From: Tolypocladium sp. Sup5 PDA-1
Lineage: Eukaryota; Ascomycota; Sordariomycetes; Hypocreales; Ophiocordycipitaceae
Assembly (NCBI GenBank): GCA_000750105.3
Contig: JPHH03000062.1
Coordinates: 62,001-126,000, forward strand
DNA length: 64,000 bases
Reading direction: 5' to 3'
Positions 10,629 through 23,000 of the stretch are shown piece after piece. A program made the translations under genes and the position numbers. The first letter of the stretch is position 1, and each line of letters opens with the position of its first letter. The notes below the pieces were generated by a model. That model saw only the letters and a program-made list of their open reading frames with translations, had not been told where the DNA came from and made no database searches.

Positions 10629-11411
10629 ATGTCAACCGGAGCAGAATGGTTCAAGTCTCGAGTGGCGCCGACCAAAGGAGCCCTCAAAGCAGGCGACGGC
10701 TGCCATGCCGACGAAGCAAAGAGTCTGGCCGACTACCTTGAGGGCAAATTGACAGCTCAAGAGGCCGCGACAGCCTTCACGGCACCTGTACTTGAAGAGG
10801 ATGATCTACACGCTTCGCTTTACCGCCCGATGGCGTTGCTCTGCGAAGCCTTGGTAGATTTCGGCGATGACCGCGATAAGCTACTAGATCTTCTCGCAGC
10901 CATCCAATCGCAGCCACCAGCAGCCCAGGTCGACTGGTCAAGCCTCCCTGGCTTCGGCAACATGTGGAGTGACTTGTATAGGCTGCATACCCACGGACCA
11001 GATCCCTGGGAGAGCACAGACTTTCCACTCTCTGATGCTCGAAAGACTGTACTGCGCCAGCACTTTGAAGCACTTGGGACCGTTGAAGCCGAGCTTTTTC
11101 TTCGGGGTCTAGATGGTGTCACGGCACACTGGGGATACGAGACGCTGAATTTGATATGCTCCAGGCGTGCTGGACTGGAGGTCTTTATAAGTTCAATGCA
11201 CGTGTGGCTGACGATGGCTGGGATGAAGCTGAAGCAAGACTTGGACCTAGACGAGGTGGACAAGTACGGCGAGAAGCGCGGCGTTGAGGTCACTATGGCT
11301 GAGCATTGGGAGACCTGGAAAAGGACGTTTTTGCAAGTCAGCGAGGAGGAAGGCTTTCTGTCGGTTGAAGCCAGAAGGCTTGCGGCAAAATGCCACGAGT
11401 TGATGCAATGA
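10629..11411 (+). CDS. DUF3632-type fungal protein of unknown function
   Basis: Intronless, 260 residues, no signal peptide or membrane segment. The layout and motifs (a helical N-terminal half, then DLLAAIQ, WSSLPGFGNMWSD, a central variable stretch and a C-terminal WETWKRTFL with a short helix) resemble the fungal DUF3632 family, whose members are of unknown function and often multicopy. The start at ATG 10629 (MSTGAEWFKSR) was chosen because the longer frame upstream has no ATG. The domain name is from recall of the family pattern, so the assignment is moderate. Confidence 0.7.
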   Translation: MSTGAEWFKSRVAPTKGALKAGDGCHADEAKSLADYLEGKLTAQEAATAFTAPVLEEDDLHASLYRPMALLCEALVDFGDDRDKLLDLLAAIQSQPPAAQVDWSSLPGFGNMWSDLYRLHTHGPDPWESTDFPLSDARKTVLRQHFEALGTVEAELFLRGLDGVTAHWGYETLNLICSRRAGLEVFISSMHVWLTMAGMKLKQDLDLDEVDKYGEKRGVEVTMAEHWETWKRTFLQVSEEEGFLSVEARRLAAKCHELMQ

Positions 11412-12309
11412 TATACATAGAACCTGTATTCGTTTTCGCTATCCCCACAATAGTACTACCAGAAGTATATTATCGTCTCATCACAGCTCCTTGCAGCGTT
11501 CTGTAGTGCTCGTTTGATGTCATGGTAGATGGCCATTGTAAACGGACGAAGTAAACGAATGAGAAAAGAAGCAAGCGTTGAACAACTTTTGGGAGAGAGA
11601 CAGTTCCGGAGCGCCTGCTGCCGATGAGACAAAGAGGAAGAGAAGGACGAACGATAGAACGGAACGCCAGCTATTCTTGTTCTCCTCGGACACAGCAGAG
11701 CTTCGAACCCGCCTGCACTGCCGGCCAAGGGTGTGTGTGTGTTATTAGTGCGACGGTTAGGTTGACCCAACCCGAGCCGGCGGGGAGGGAGTGCAGCCGG
11801 CCGGCGGCCCACCGGCCGACGCCGCCGAGTACCGCTGTATCAGCCAGATCAGTTCCGCTACTACGGTGCCGTTCTACCAGCAAATAGTCTAAGCACTATA
11901 TCCCAACGTTATTATTCGAGGGCTATTATGCTAAAAGGGTGTAAAACCCTGGCACCTGTAAGCACTCGTCCAGACCCTGCAAGTCGGCCGAAGTCATCCT
12001 TGGGTACCACAAGCGCCGTTACAGGCGGAGCTCTGCTGCCGTGAGATCTGCCGATGGCATCGGTATCGGGAACGCTCCATCGTCGTTTCTTGATATATCG
12101 ACCCGACTACCGCACTACCGGTGAATTCCTGCATTACCTCATTGCCGACAACGCTGTCGTTTGATTGCATTCCAAACCAGGATTGTGGCCTCCGACCCCT
12201 GTTGGTAGTCAGACCACCTGCTGCATCATCACCATCATCGCCCTCTCCCTCGGCATTAGGGAATCAGAACCGTGCGAAAGCATCTTGTGCTTCATCAACG
12301 CCAAGGAAA
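11412..12309. other. Intergenic region, no gene seen
   Basis: No frame here shows family resemblance or good splice structure. The last 190 bases are the leader of the frameshifted 2EXR-type gene; the same frame is open upstream of its ATG but begins with GTG. Confidence 0.35.
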
Positions 12310-12943
12310 ATGGATCGCACGTTTCCTCTCTTCCTGCAGTTCCCGCCCGAGATCCGCCAGCAAGTCTGGCGGGTTGCCCTCCGGCACTGCTGGTCCTTCA
12401 CCAAGCTCAGGCGCGCCAACCGGCGCCTCAAACTCGTCGGCGAGGTCCATCGTGAGGTCAGTCAGTCCTGCCGCGAGGCGCGCGCCGTCATGCAGACGAC
12501 GCACATCAACGTGATCGCCCTGGGCGGCTGGATCGACTTTGGCCGCCACCTCTTCTTCTTCCGCGACCTCAAGTTCGACCGTGGCCTCATGGAGCACGCC
12601 GACCGGGCAACTTTTCCACAGCACGCCCGCCGAGATCGATCTGTCGCCGCTGCTCGACGACATCGAGCACGGCGCTGCGGCCAATACCGCTCGCAACGCC
12701 CAGTACCGCGCTCGGGTCGACGAGGCCGCACAGCAAGTCCCTGACGATGTGGCCCAGTTCGAGCACGTCTTTGGGCGCACTCGACTCGCCCTCCAGAGGT
12801 TGGAGCGGGCTGCGCAAGAGTTTCCCAACACGAAACCAACCCTGTACCTGCGGACCAAAGAGGAGCTGGTATGTTCGCCGGCCGTCCCCCTTCATGTTCT
12901 GGGGAGCTCTGGGCTAATACATCCACAAGTCGCCGACGGAGTC
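12310..12943 (+). pseudogene. 2EXR-type protein gene, frameshifted
   Basis: The ATG at 12310 opens a protein whose start (FPLFLQFPPEIRQQVWRVAL) matches the fungal 2EXR domain, an F-box-like module of unknown function found in large fungal families. The frame carries coherent sequence to about codon 98 (RDLKFDRGLMEHAD). Coherent sequence then continues in the next frame (GQLFHSTPAEIDLSPLLDDI, from about 12603) through ALQRLERAAQEF to TKEEL. Dropping one C near 12603 joins the two frames, so one extra base, or a sequencing error, breaks the gene. An intron of 61 bases is likely at 12869-12929 (GTATGT, CTAAT, AAG). Exons after 12943 could not be fixed. Confidence 0.6.
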
Positions 12944-13331
12944 GTGAGTATGCACAACACCCTCGCGCTCACGCCGATTCGTCGGCGAGAGACGAGACCT
13001 CGCGGTATGCCACATGCGACGACTGAACCCTTCGCTTTCGCGGCAAACGCATCTCTCCCGCTCACAAATGGGATATGACAAGGCCATTGGACTCAGCCTA
13101 AGCATCACTTGCTTCACGACATGATATATGACGCAGGCCATCTCGCCGTCCCGGATCATCGACATTGACGGCCATATATACTTATGCCAAGGCAGGCAAT
13201 TGTCCGTGTAAAAGGTGGAACGAGGGAAATTCCATAAAATAGCTAAACCTACTGCACATTCTCTCGCGGCAGTCATCAATTTATCCTCTCTGCAACCATG
13301 AAAACAAGGCTCCAAGCCTCTCCATTTCAGA

Positions 13332-13988
13332 GGCAACCCGCACCACTTCCAGCGGCATCGCTTGGTCGACATGCTTAACGGCGCCTCGGTGTCTCGCGTC
13401 GAGGCCGACGGTACCCGAGCAATGACTCTCGAGCTTCTATCGCGGGACATATAGCATATACCCCTGTCGCCGCATGAGGGACGGGCAATTAGGCGCCTGG
13501 CTCAAGATGTTTGCCGACACGGCCTATTCACCTCTTCAACGAGTTCTTCAAGCCCACAAAAGAACTCCGTATGGAGAAGCAGTATCACTACAAATTTTTG
13601 CCCGACACCGATGGCAACTCCTTCAGCGCGCGGTTCCGCAATTTCCTGCGGTCCGGCTAGCCTGCCGCTCAAGGCCATTGTTCACACCGAGTGGCATGAC
13701 GACCGCCTTGTCCCTTGGCTACACTTCGTACCACTCGACAACGTTTTCCAAGACCTTTACCCCGTGCTTGAGTTCTTCGCTGACGGCAACGGCCCTGGTG
13801 ACGTCGCTGCCCGCTTGATTGCCGAGCGCGGCAAGGGGTGGGCCGAGACAGTCCTGTGAAGGGAGGACATGCGGATGTACGTGTGGCGCCTGCCGCTCGA
13901 GTGGGTGAGAGTGTGTGACGAGAACTGCCACACGCTAGGCTTCGTCAACGGCTCGAAGATGGACAAGAAAAACACGAAGAAGCAATGA
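13332..13988 (+). pseudogene. Decayed GT90/CAP10-type glycosyltransferase
   Basis: The C-terminal half of a fungal GT90 (CAP10/DUF821-like, xylosyltransferase-related) protein is recognisable in pieces in all three frames: HRLVDMLNGA (frame of 13371), RDGQLGAWLKMFADTAY (frame of 13474), HLFNEFFKPTKELRMEKQYH and KFLPDTDGNSFSARFRNFL (frame of 13526), then SLPLKA with HTEWHDDRLVPWLHFVPLDN (frame of 13659). At least three frameshifts separate them. A TGA at 13857-13859 stands where the family has Arg in VLRREDM, consistent with a CGA to TGA change; coding resemblance continues after it to the TGA at 13986. The N-terminal half was not found. This is a pseudogene. Confidence 0.75.
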
Positions 13989-16900
13989 GGAGTGTCAAAA
14001 AAAGATCAAAGCGAGGCAGCGGGCCGGTGACATGAAGTGAAGCTTTTGCGGACTGTGGGGCAGTTTTGGACGAAAGATAGGTCTAGGTGATTACAGTATT
14101 GCCAGTAAATGGCTAACTATCGAGCTGCCTGTGTCTATAAAATGTTTGAAACGAGCGACTTTGAAAGAATCTGTCTTCTGCGAATAACAGCGTTAACCGT
14201 CAGGCCTCCGTTGCACTACTAGATGGCAGTCTTATAGGAGTAGCTAACCCGGCTATAATTTCTAGGGCCAGGGCCGTTGCGAGGTGCGCCTGCCACACCG
14301 CGAAGGTAGTTGATGCCCTCCTGACTGTGATCTTTATTGGCAAGCGGCCAGTTACCGCAGTCCACGGTGGTGCGCCTGTGTTGCAATCCTCTTGCCTCGG
14401 GAGCATGGGCAAGCTGAAGCCGGGGTTAATGTAGAGGACCTGAGTATAAACCTCCTGGACTATGCCATTCAGGACCTGACTCTGTCTAGGAGCAACTTAA
14501 AGGTCTCATTGGGGTATCTCAACGCCGTATTCGGGGATGAAAGATTCCGCGCTATTCACCTATGATGTGTATTAGTCAATCTTGTGATCAGATGTTGGAA
14601 TTTCAGGAATAGCGTACGCGTGTCGCCATCACGGCGGCAGGGATAAAGTGGAGGAAAGTGCGCATAGTGATTGCGCTTTGCAAAGGAAGAGGCTGGAGAG
14701 AGTTCGAGAGATTTGGTTTGGTTGTGAAGCTAATGCTGTTGAACTGAAGAGCGACGAAGTCAAAATTGTCTCCAAGTGAGGGGATTTGCCGACCATTATA
14801 AAGTACAGTCGGATGGTACGGCTCTCTGATTCTTGTTGAACAAAGTCCCGCAAAAGTCATTTGTCTTCAACTACGATAGGACTCTGTTGATCTCACTTTG
14901 GTTCGACCCATGCAGGCGTCACACATGCAAGGATCTGTTGACTCAAGCAAAGATTCCAGTCAGCGAGCCAACCCGTCAAACGGAGCTCTTGCGAACCAAC
15001 CCGATGAGCAAAGTAACCTAAATACGAGCAAGCTTGTTGGAAAGCTGCATCACAACTGGCTCGGTGGCCAAGAATCTCAAAGCAGGCGTTTCTCTTGGCT
15101 GCGCCTCCTTCCGTCAGAGGTTTTGAGACAAATTTAGGCGCGACTCGTGGCCACATTACACTCAGGCTGCCGTTTAATTCGGCTTGTACTTGAAGTTCTG
15201 CAAGTGGATTGCTTCATGACGAGTGCAAGGAGCAATGATGCTCCGGTGTTTCCGGATGAGCTTAAACCAGGCTCGATTACAAGCTAGCGACTACGACATT
15301 CCCGCGGCTGGGTCCAGGAATAACACAGGTACTCCGACAACTAACTAGGATGTTACGCTGCGGTAGAAGCAGAAAATGATAGAAAAGCATGGAACCTTGA
15401 CTGCGCACTTCGGAGCACTGATAGTTTGCCTTGATAGTCTGGACCAAGTACCCGCATGCGCGGCGATACCGCCGACATGGCTCTGTAACCTTTACCAGGG
15501 GATCACAGACACCTTCCTTCTTTGATCCAACATGCCTATAGATGTGCATGAACGTGGAACTTCTGGTTTTTCTGAGTCACGCATCAAAATATCGGTTGGT
15601 GATAGCATGGTGTGATGCCATAAAGGGACCCGCAATCTTGGGCTCATTCTAGGTGGGGTACGGAATCTTGGGTCTGCAAGTGCACTCACAATCCCACTTT
15701 ATGCCAGGAGCGCAAGGGGTCCGATTGGATACCGACCTAATGGATCTGCCGTGCCGTGCCACCTTGCATTAGCTTGATTCAGAAATAATTTCGTGACTCC
15801 GAATGGCGGATTCTTCTTCGAAGACGGAGGGATGGGTGAATTGGAAGCCTACGGCATTTCTATGTTTCATCAACTTCGCTGCCTATCAATGATCCGCATG
15901 GCACTACAACAGCACGATCAACCCATATGGCCGGAGTAGGCAAGGGAAGAAAAGCGCGGGACTCATCAGAAATACCACTTGGACATGAAGCATGTGCTTC
16001 ATTGCATGGACTCCATTCGACAGGTAGACCACCTCTCTCAAAATGTCTGTGACAATAGCTGAATTCTCTGCCGGCAATGCTATGCCAGGCCGATGATACC
16101 GTAGAGCCGGTTGCTGTCCACAAAAACGGCAAGCGGGAGGTAAATGGAATGATTAGAGGCAATGCAGAGATTCTATCGCTATGAGCGTGACCCGAATCCC
16201 GTTAAATGCGTGATCAATTGATATGACTTCTATGACTCTTCCAGCTGCTCAAAGGGGCAGGAAAAAGGATTCCTCTTATCCTTGCAGCTACAGCTTGTAA
16301 CCCCTATCCATGAGTCATCAATGTAACATTGCTGCCAAAGGAGGTTTCCGAGTCGGCCGGATCTTCCGGGTCGGCCGGTCCGGCCGGGTCTCCCGGGTCG
16401 GCCAGTCCGGCCGGGTCTCCCGGGCCTGCCTCGTCAACCGGTCTATCCGACAGATTCAGGAGCGCTACACAGGAAGTCGATTGAAAGCAGGAGACAATCC
16501 ATGGCAAACTCAGACCGTTGACTAGGAATACAGACAGATTGATCTCTGGCAAGTCTTGGAACCAATGTGAACTTCTTTCCAACCCCACCTGCTTACTTTG
16601 AAGCGGGACTCGATGACTACTTTCTATCACCCTTGGTCCGTTAAAGCGATGATTTGCCTGGAGACAATCGGCAATCAAACCAAGTGCAGACCTTCCAGTC
16701 AAAGCTCAAAATACTTTACATGACTACAGTATCCAAAACTCAGAGTGTATGCACCGTCAGCGATACTTCGTACTTGGTAAACTAAGCCCAAAAAGTGAGG
16801 TGTGATTGCAGGATTCAGGGACTCCATGCAGTGCGCCACGCGTTCATTTCGGTCTGGTTTATGGACCAACAGACGTACCGGTTGAATAAAATTGGATCCC

Positions 16901-17088
16901 AAACAGGCAAGGGGCGGATTGAGCCGAGTCTAGACTGCCGCCCTTTCTTTGGACTTAGGAAAGCATTTCTCCCAAACCTGGCTCCTCTGAGAACCCTGTG
17001 ATCTGTGTTGAATGCACAATTGTCCAAACGTAACGCTACAGAACGGAACCAAGCAATCCAAGACATAGACCTCGACGAGCCTAACTTC
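13989..17088. other. Gene-poor region of about 3 kb
   Basis: No gene is supported. Short frames on both strands lack family resemblance and splice structure. A GC-rich tandem repeat at 16367-16420 is listed separately; it makes the reverse strand look like a Pro/Asp/Ala-rich peptide, but that frame starts at TTG. The region follows the decayed glycosyltransferase and precedes the mutase gene. Confidence 0.4.
16367..16420. repeat. 27-base GC-rich tandem repeat, two copies
   Basis: Two adjacent 27-base units beginning CGGGTCGGCC and ending GGGTCTCC differ at one position. A further degenerate partial unit lies just upstream (near 16350-16366). The repeat is unusually GC-rich compared with its flanks. 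Confidence 0.85.
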
Positions 17089-19129
17089 ATGGTCAATATG
17101 AGCGAAAATCTTCTGTAAGTCAATGAGCCGTTGTCTGGTATACCGTGATTCGCTGACAAGGTCGCTGAAAAGCGATATTGACGTTCTCGTCATTGGCGCT
17201 GGGCCTACAGGTGAGTAACTCCCAAGACTTCGGGGTCCTTGGATAAATGACTTACTCACAAATACAGGACTTGGTGCTGCGAAAAGACTCAATCAGCTGG
17301 TATAGTTGGATCCCGATTCATCGTCGGTCACTCGACTTACTGACGTTCTCAAAACCCCAGGACAACACATCATGGCTCATCGTGGACTCCAACTACACAC
17401 CTGGTGGTCTCGCGTCCACTGATGTGACTCCCGAAGGCTTCGTAAGTAATTGACCACCCGATCGACCCAATCTAAACGCAATTTCTCATTCAATGGCGCA
17501 AAGCTGTTCGACGTTGGCGGGCACGTTATCTTCTCGCACTACCGCTACTTCGACGACGCCCTCCACGAAGCCCTGCCCGAGCCGGACAACTGGTTTGAGC
17601 ACCAGCGCGTGTCGTACGTCCGCTTCCGTGGGCAATGGATTCCCTACCCGTTTCAGAACAACATCGCGGTTCTGGCGACAGAGGAAAAGGCCAGATGCAT
17701 GGAGAGCCTGATTGATGCCGCGCTTGAGGCTCGCGTTCGCTCCCCTGCAGACAAGCCTAAGAACTTCGACGAGTGGAACGTCCGAAATGTTGGAGAGCGA
17801 TTGACGGAGATCTTCATGCGCCCGTACAACTTCAAGGTTTGGGCTGTTCCTACTACCAAGGTATGTAATATTTATGACTCTCCTGGCCCACTATGCCTCA
17901 TCGTCAATTCGAGCACGATCTAAACTTAGACAGATGAACGCATCCTGGCTCGGGGAGCGTGTTGCCACTCCTGATGTCAAATTGCTCATACGGAATGTGA
18001 TCCTGAGCAAGGTAGCTGGAAACTGGGGCCCTAACGCTACATTCCGCTTTCCTGCCCATGGTGGTACAGGCGGTATCTGGATTGCCGTGGCCAAGACGCT
18101 GCCGAGCGACAAGACTCGGTTCGGCGATAAGGGCACCGTGACAAAGGTCGATGCTGACGCAAAGAAGGTTCATCTCAAAGATGGTCAGTTCGTCGTCATA
18201 ACCCAGGACGCTGCTTTCACTTACTAACGAGTTGTGAGAAAGGCTCGATCATTCGCTATAACTCTCTGATATCCACAATGGCAGTGGACTCTCTCGCCCA
18301 AAGTATGGGCGATGAGAAGCTCCAGCAGATGTGCAAACCTCTCTTCTATTCCTCCACCAATGTGGTTGGTGTTGGAGTTCGCGGTACACGTCCCCAGCGT
18401 ATCGGTGACAAGTGCTGGGTAAGTCTTCTGCTCTACAGTCTCGTGGATAGGTTTACTAAAATCTCCTGCAGCTATACTTTGTCGAAGATGATTGCCCCTT
18501 CTACCGTGCAACAATCTTCTCTAATTATTCCCCCTTCAACCAACCAAGCAAGGAAGTCAGGCTTTCCACTAGCCAACTGGCCAATGGTCAAAAACCTTCA
18601 TCTTCAAGCCCCCAGCCGGGTCCGTACTGGTCCATCATGCTCGAAGTGTCCGAGTCATCCTACAAGCCTGTCAACCATAAGACGCTACTGGAAGATTGCA
18701 TCAAGGGACTAATTGCCACCGACCTCCTGGAGCCCGAGGACGAGATTGTGAGCACATATGTCCGTCGCTTCGAGCACGGGTATCCAACTCCGAGCCTGGA
18801 GCGAGACGGCGCATTGGCGGAAGTTCTACCTTACTTGCTGGACAAGGACATCCTGTCTCGCGGCCGTTTTGGTGCGTGGAAGTATGAGGTTGGAAATCAG
18901 GATCATAGGTAACTGAAACCCGCTCATGTCTTCTTATGCACCAAGTTTCCGCTTCTATACGCCATGAAAGTCCACCATACTGACTGTTTTCGGACACAGT
19001 TTCATGCAGGGTGTGGAGGCCGTTGACCATATCGTCAGCGGCGGCATCGAGCTCACGCTTTCATACCCCGATTTCGTGAACAAGCGCGCCAACATCGAGC
19101 GGCGGCTGATCCCAGCTAATTCTAAGTAA
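17089..19129 (+). CDS. ugmA: UDP-galactopyranose mutase
   Basis: FAD enzyme that interconverts UDP-galactopyranose and UDP-galactofuranose, supplying galactofuranose for fungal cell-wall glycans. Nine exons are inferred: 17089-17114, 17161-17210, 17268-17299, 17361-17441, 17504-17860, 17934-18183, 18243-18418, 18472-18908, 19000-19129. All phases close, giving 512 residues, about the length of the Aspergillus enzymes. Seen: Rossmann motif GAGPTG at residues 21-26, the histidine loop DVGGHVIFSHYRYFDD, FMRPYNFKVWAVPTTK, WGPNATFRFPAHGGTGG, GDKCWLYF and YWSIMLEVSESS, and the C-terminal GRFGAWKYEVGNQDHSFMQG. Introns are 46-91 bases with good donors. The tiny first exon (26 bases) is the least certain part. 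It stands alone next to a gene-poor, repeat-bearing stretch. Confidence 0.93.
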
Positions 19130-20030
19130 TGTTGGATGTCATGAAGCCAGGTGCTTCTAGGTAAACCATACTCATCAGATCCTTGGGCTGCCGCTTTCTC
19201 TATATAGTTATTGACTGTTGCAAAAGCGCCGGTAACACACTTGTTTCCTATGGTATTCATGCTTATTATACTTTAAAAGTATATTCTAATTAGACTTAGA
19301 AAAACCTAGAATAGCAATCACTCCCTTAGCCAGCTCCCGACATGCTGCTCCGCTCTCAACCAACGTGCAGCCTGCAACCATACAGGTTAACCCTAACAGG
19401 CAGTTTACAACTCTATGACTGGCCACAGGTACAGGCATAATCCAGCGACTCGCACAGCGCACATGACTCCCATCCATGCTCGCACTCATGCCCCCCCTCT
19501 TCATGCTCGTTCCTTGCTGTTGTCGTGATCGCAGCGCTGATGACCACTGATGACATTGTTTAGTTGACGTAACCGGAACAAGTACCTTCGCATACAATCT
19601 CCATGTAAAGTCACTTTTATCTTCTAAAGACCAAACTCCCCACGTTCCCAAAATACGTACCCAAGACCTCATTCTGCTTCCAGTCACTACTCCATCTCTG
19701 GCAATATTCATCAAATACGAGTTCCGAATGATACATTTTACCCATACAATGCTTCTAATACGGCACGTCATGCCAAAGATACAAACCCACACACACTTCC
19801 TTTCCCATCACCCAAATTCCCTACGCTTGCCGTCTACTTCAGCATGCCCAGAAACTCCATTTTCCATGTCCAGCAGTCCTCTCCCAGGGGACGCCCTGCT
19901 TTCACCGAAAGCCCCAAACCATTGCACACTGGTCCTCAGTGATTTGTAGCATCCATGCATGTACATTCATGTCATCGTCTCATATCTCTTGCTCCGTTGC
20001 TCGTTTGCCCCTTTGTCCACGTGCGCCGCA
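19130..20030. other. Convergent 3' region, no gene seen
   Basis: Lies between the 3' ends of the mutase gene (plus) and the Cdc11/Nud1-like gene (minus). A long minus-strand frame at about 19286-19792 has no ATG-started family-like protein and probably reflects 3' untranslated sequence. Confidence 0.4.
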
Positions 20031-23000
20031 TCAAGCAAAGCTATCTTCTGGGCTCCATCGGCCGCTTCTCAGCGTCTCTTGTCGAACAGCCTCAGCCTCA
20101 GCTTCTAGCTGGGCTGCAGCTGTAGCAACCGCGGCCAGTGTCTCCTCGTTTCGCGATTGGTCCGGCTGTGCCACCAGCGTCTCCTCGAGCTCCGGCACGA
20201 GACCCTCGGAAACCAACATGTCCAGCAGGTCGTCTTTAGCGAGCACCTCGCGCCGCCTGACAGGCAGGCCGTCCAGCTTCCGAAGTCGTCTGCAGCTAGC
20301 AACAAGCACAATCTGATGCAGGCGTCGACGCAGTCTCGTCGCCTCGTCTAGTCTGCTCGCAAACAAAACATCCCTCTCCACGTCGGCATCAGGCAGCATG
20401 AATGGATCTGCGTATCCAGATCGGTCCGTCGGCACCAAGACTTGGACCGGGGCGTAGAACCCAAGTGTCACCGGGTTGTCTCTCACATCCAGCTGCGTGA
20501 GATGGGAAAACTCGGTCAGCAATTGCGTGACCACGGTCGAGTCCGCGAGTCTGTTCCCGGCCGCGAGCAGCTTCTTCAGCCTCGGAATGAATCGAAGCGG
20601 CGACAAGTCGGCGATTGCGTTAAAGTTCACATTCAGCGTTCGCAGGTTGGGCATCAGTTGGCCCATCTTCTCCGGCAAGTTCTGCAGCCCGCAGTTGGCC
20701 AAGTCCAGGAGCTGTAGGTTGAGAAAGTCGACGACCGACTCAAAACGTCCCAGGTAGTTGCCAGAGAGGAACAGTTTCCGAATCTCATAGGCGCTGGATA
20801 GGAAGCTGAGATCGAGCGGGAAGTCACCGTGCTGCTCCCGCAGGGAGAGACTATCGAGGCGGCGAGCTCGCTCGAATCCAGACAGCTCGTAGATGCGATT
20901 TCTGTCGGCATGCACAGAGTGGATGTTTGGCATGTTGCTGAGATCCAGTGTCGTGAGGTCATTGTCGCTCACATCGAGTTGCCGCAGCGTCTTCATGCTG
21001 GCCTCCAGCGTGAACTGGCCAAGGCGGTTCCTCTGCAGCCGTAGTCGTGAAAGCACTGGCAGCAACTGCAAGTTCTGAATCGAGCTTATGCTGTTGCCAT
21101 CCAGGTCCAGCTCGGTCAACCGCTCCAACGACACCGTCGAAAAGTCCACTTCCTCAATCAAGTTGTTGCGAGCCCTCAAGGAGAGCAGTCCATCATGGCA
21201 GTCCAGTCCGTCCAGGCTGGTCAGTTGGTTGTCGTCCGCCCTGATGCTGCGCAGATGCACCAGATTCTTCAGAGCCGACAGGCTCTTGACCTCGTTGCCG
21301 GATATGTCGACGTACTGCAGATTCATCAGGTGGTCCCACGATGTTAGTTCTGTCAACATGTTCTGGGACGCCTTGAGCTGCCGCACAGTCGAGGGAACGC
21401 CGTCGAGGTGGCCCAGCTTGTTCTTTGATGCGTCCAAGGTCACCACTTTGTTGCAAAACTCATCCAGCATGTGCAGGCTGGTCAGCCGCTTGTCCTGCAA
21501 GTCGAGCTCGGTAATGTCCTCCCAGAACGGCTCGTATGGCTCAACCTCGCTAAGCTTGTCCACAAGCTCTCGTATCGTCACGGACATGACTCTCTTAGAG
21601 CCATCACCGGTAGCAATGTGTCGGTGGCCCACCAAGTAGCTGACCTCGAACCCAAATGATTGGTCCGAGTTGTCAAGCGTAAACTCAGACAGCGGGCTCA
21701 ATGATAGCTTGCCAACGTTTCGTCCGATCATTGCACTCTCATCCGGCTGAAAAGATAGCGGTCCGTGGCCCGTGGTGTGGTTGATGATGAAGCTCAGGCT
21801 AGCGTGGCGGGCGTCGGGTGTCCTGTGGCTCACCATGCTGTTCTCGCCAATGATGCTAACTTGGCGGTTATCATCAGGGTGGATTTCAACCGTGCTGTCT
21901 TCGTCTTGCTCGTCAATGCGGGACACTGGTCGTGGAACAAAACCTGGGCCGCGAGCAGAGGGTGGTCGACTCGGTCCGTAGACAACGCCGCGCGCCGGCC
22001 CCTCAGGGCCATGCTTCATTGAAGACTTGAAGATGCCGACGTAGGGTTCTGAGTCCTCCTCCGGGTCGTCTTCCAGGTCATTCAGATCCTCGGCCAACAC
22101 GTCATGGATGATAGACGCGATGGGCGACGAGAACGAAATGGTGAGGTTTCGGCGTGTCGTCGTTGATCGCGGGTCGCTTCCCTTGCTGCCCTGGACGCTT
22201 ATGTCCCGATACACATCTTCCTGCGAGGTTGCTAAGCCCGTCGTGGCGCGATCGTCTAACTTGTCCAGTTCCTCTCTTGCCAGCGTAGCCATGTGTGGAC
22301 CGCGCTTCTCCCTTGGGGAGAGGGTATAGTAGCCCCTACTTGATTGCCGGGACTGCGTGTCTGAAGCACTCCGAGGCGAACTCTGCAGCTCTGCATCGGC
22401 GGCGGCAGCCTCCTTCAGCGCGGTAGCCAGTCTGAGGTGTTGCAGCTCTCTTGTCACATCAACCGAGAGGTCCGGGATGCTAGCAAACGGGTCGTCTTCG
22501 GTATCTTCAGAAGACGGTGCGTCGGACGGAGACGCCGACTCTGGCTCCTTCTTCTTGACCCAAATGTTGTTCTGCTTGTCCAGGTACATGCTTCCGACTC
22601 TGTCCGGAATCAAGTGAGAGACGCTCTGCGGCATAATCGTCCTTCGAGACTCCGAGCCTCGTGACGACGTGGTGGGAAAGTCTCTGCTGGTGGATCGGCA
22701 AGACGAGGTTGTCCGAAAGTCTTTGCTCGGACTCAACAGTTCATCGTTCGGGACTTGGGTTGAGCTGATTCGAACATTCGGCAGGTCGCTAATAATGTTG
22801 TCATAGATGAGAACGGGGCCATCACCCTGGGCATGGCCACTGTCGTCGATACGCCCCTCAAGTGCTTGTGTCGTCAAAGGCGCATCGTTTGCGAGACCCA
22901 TGGATCGTAACGATGAAGAAATGACGTCTCCCGTATCACTCCGCTCCTGATACTTCTTCAGTCGACTTATGAGCTCTGGGTCCTCTTGGCGCTGGGGAAT

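Noticed and set aside
13130..13260. Possible further exon of the 2EXR-type gene (SPSRRPG...CPCKRWNEG)
   Set aside because: It would need an intron of about 190 bases and the product has no recognisable continuation of the family.
16304..16702. Minus-strand frame with Pro/Asp/Ala repeats that looks collagen-like
   Set aside because: The repeats come from a 27-base GC-rich tandem repeat, and the frame begins with TTG. No gene signals.
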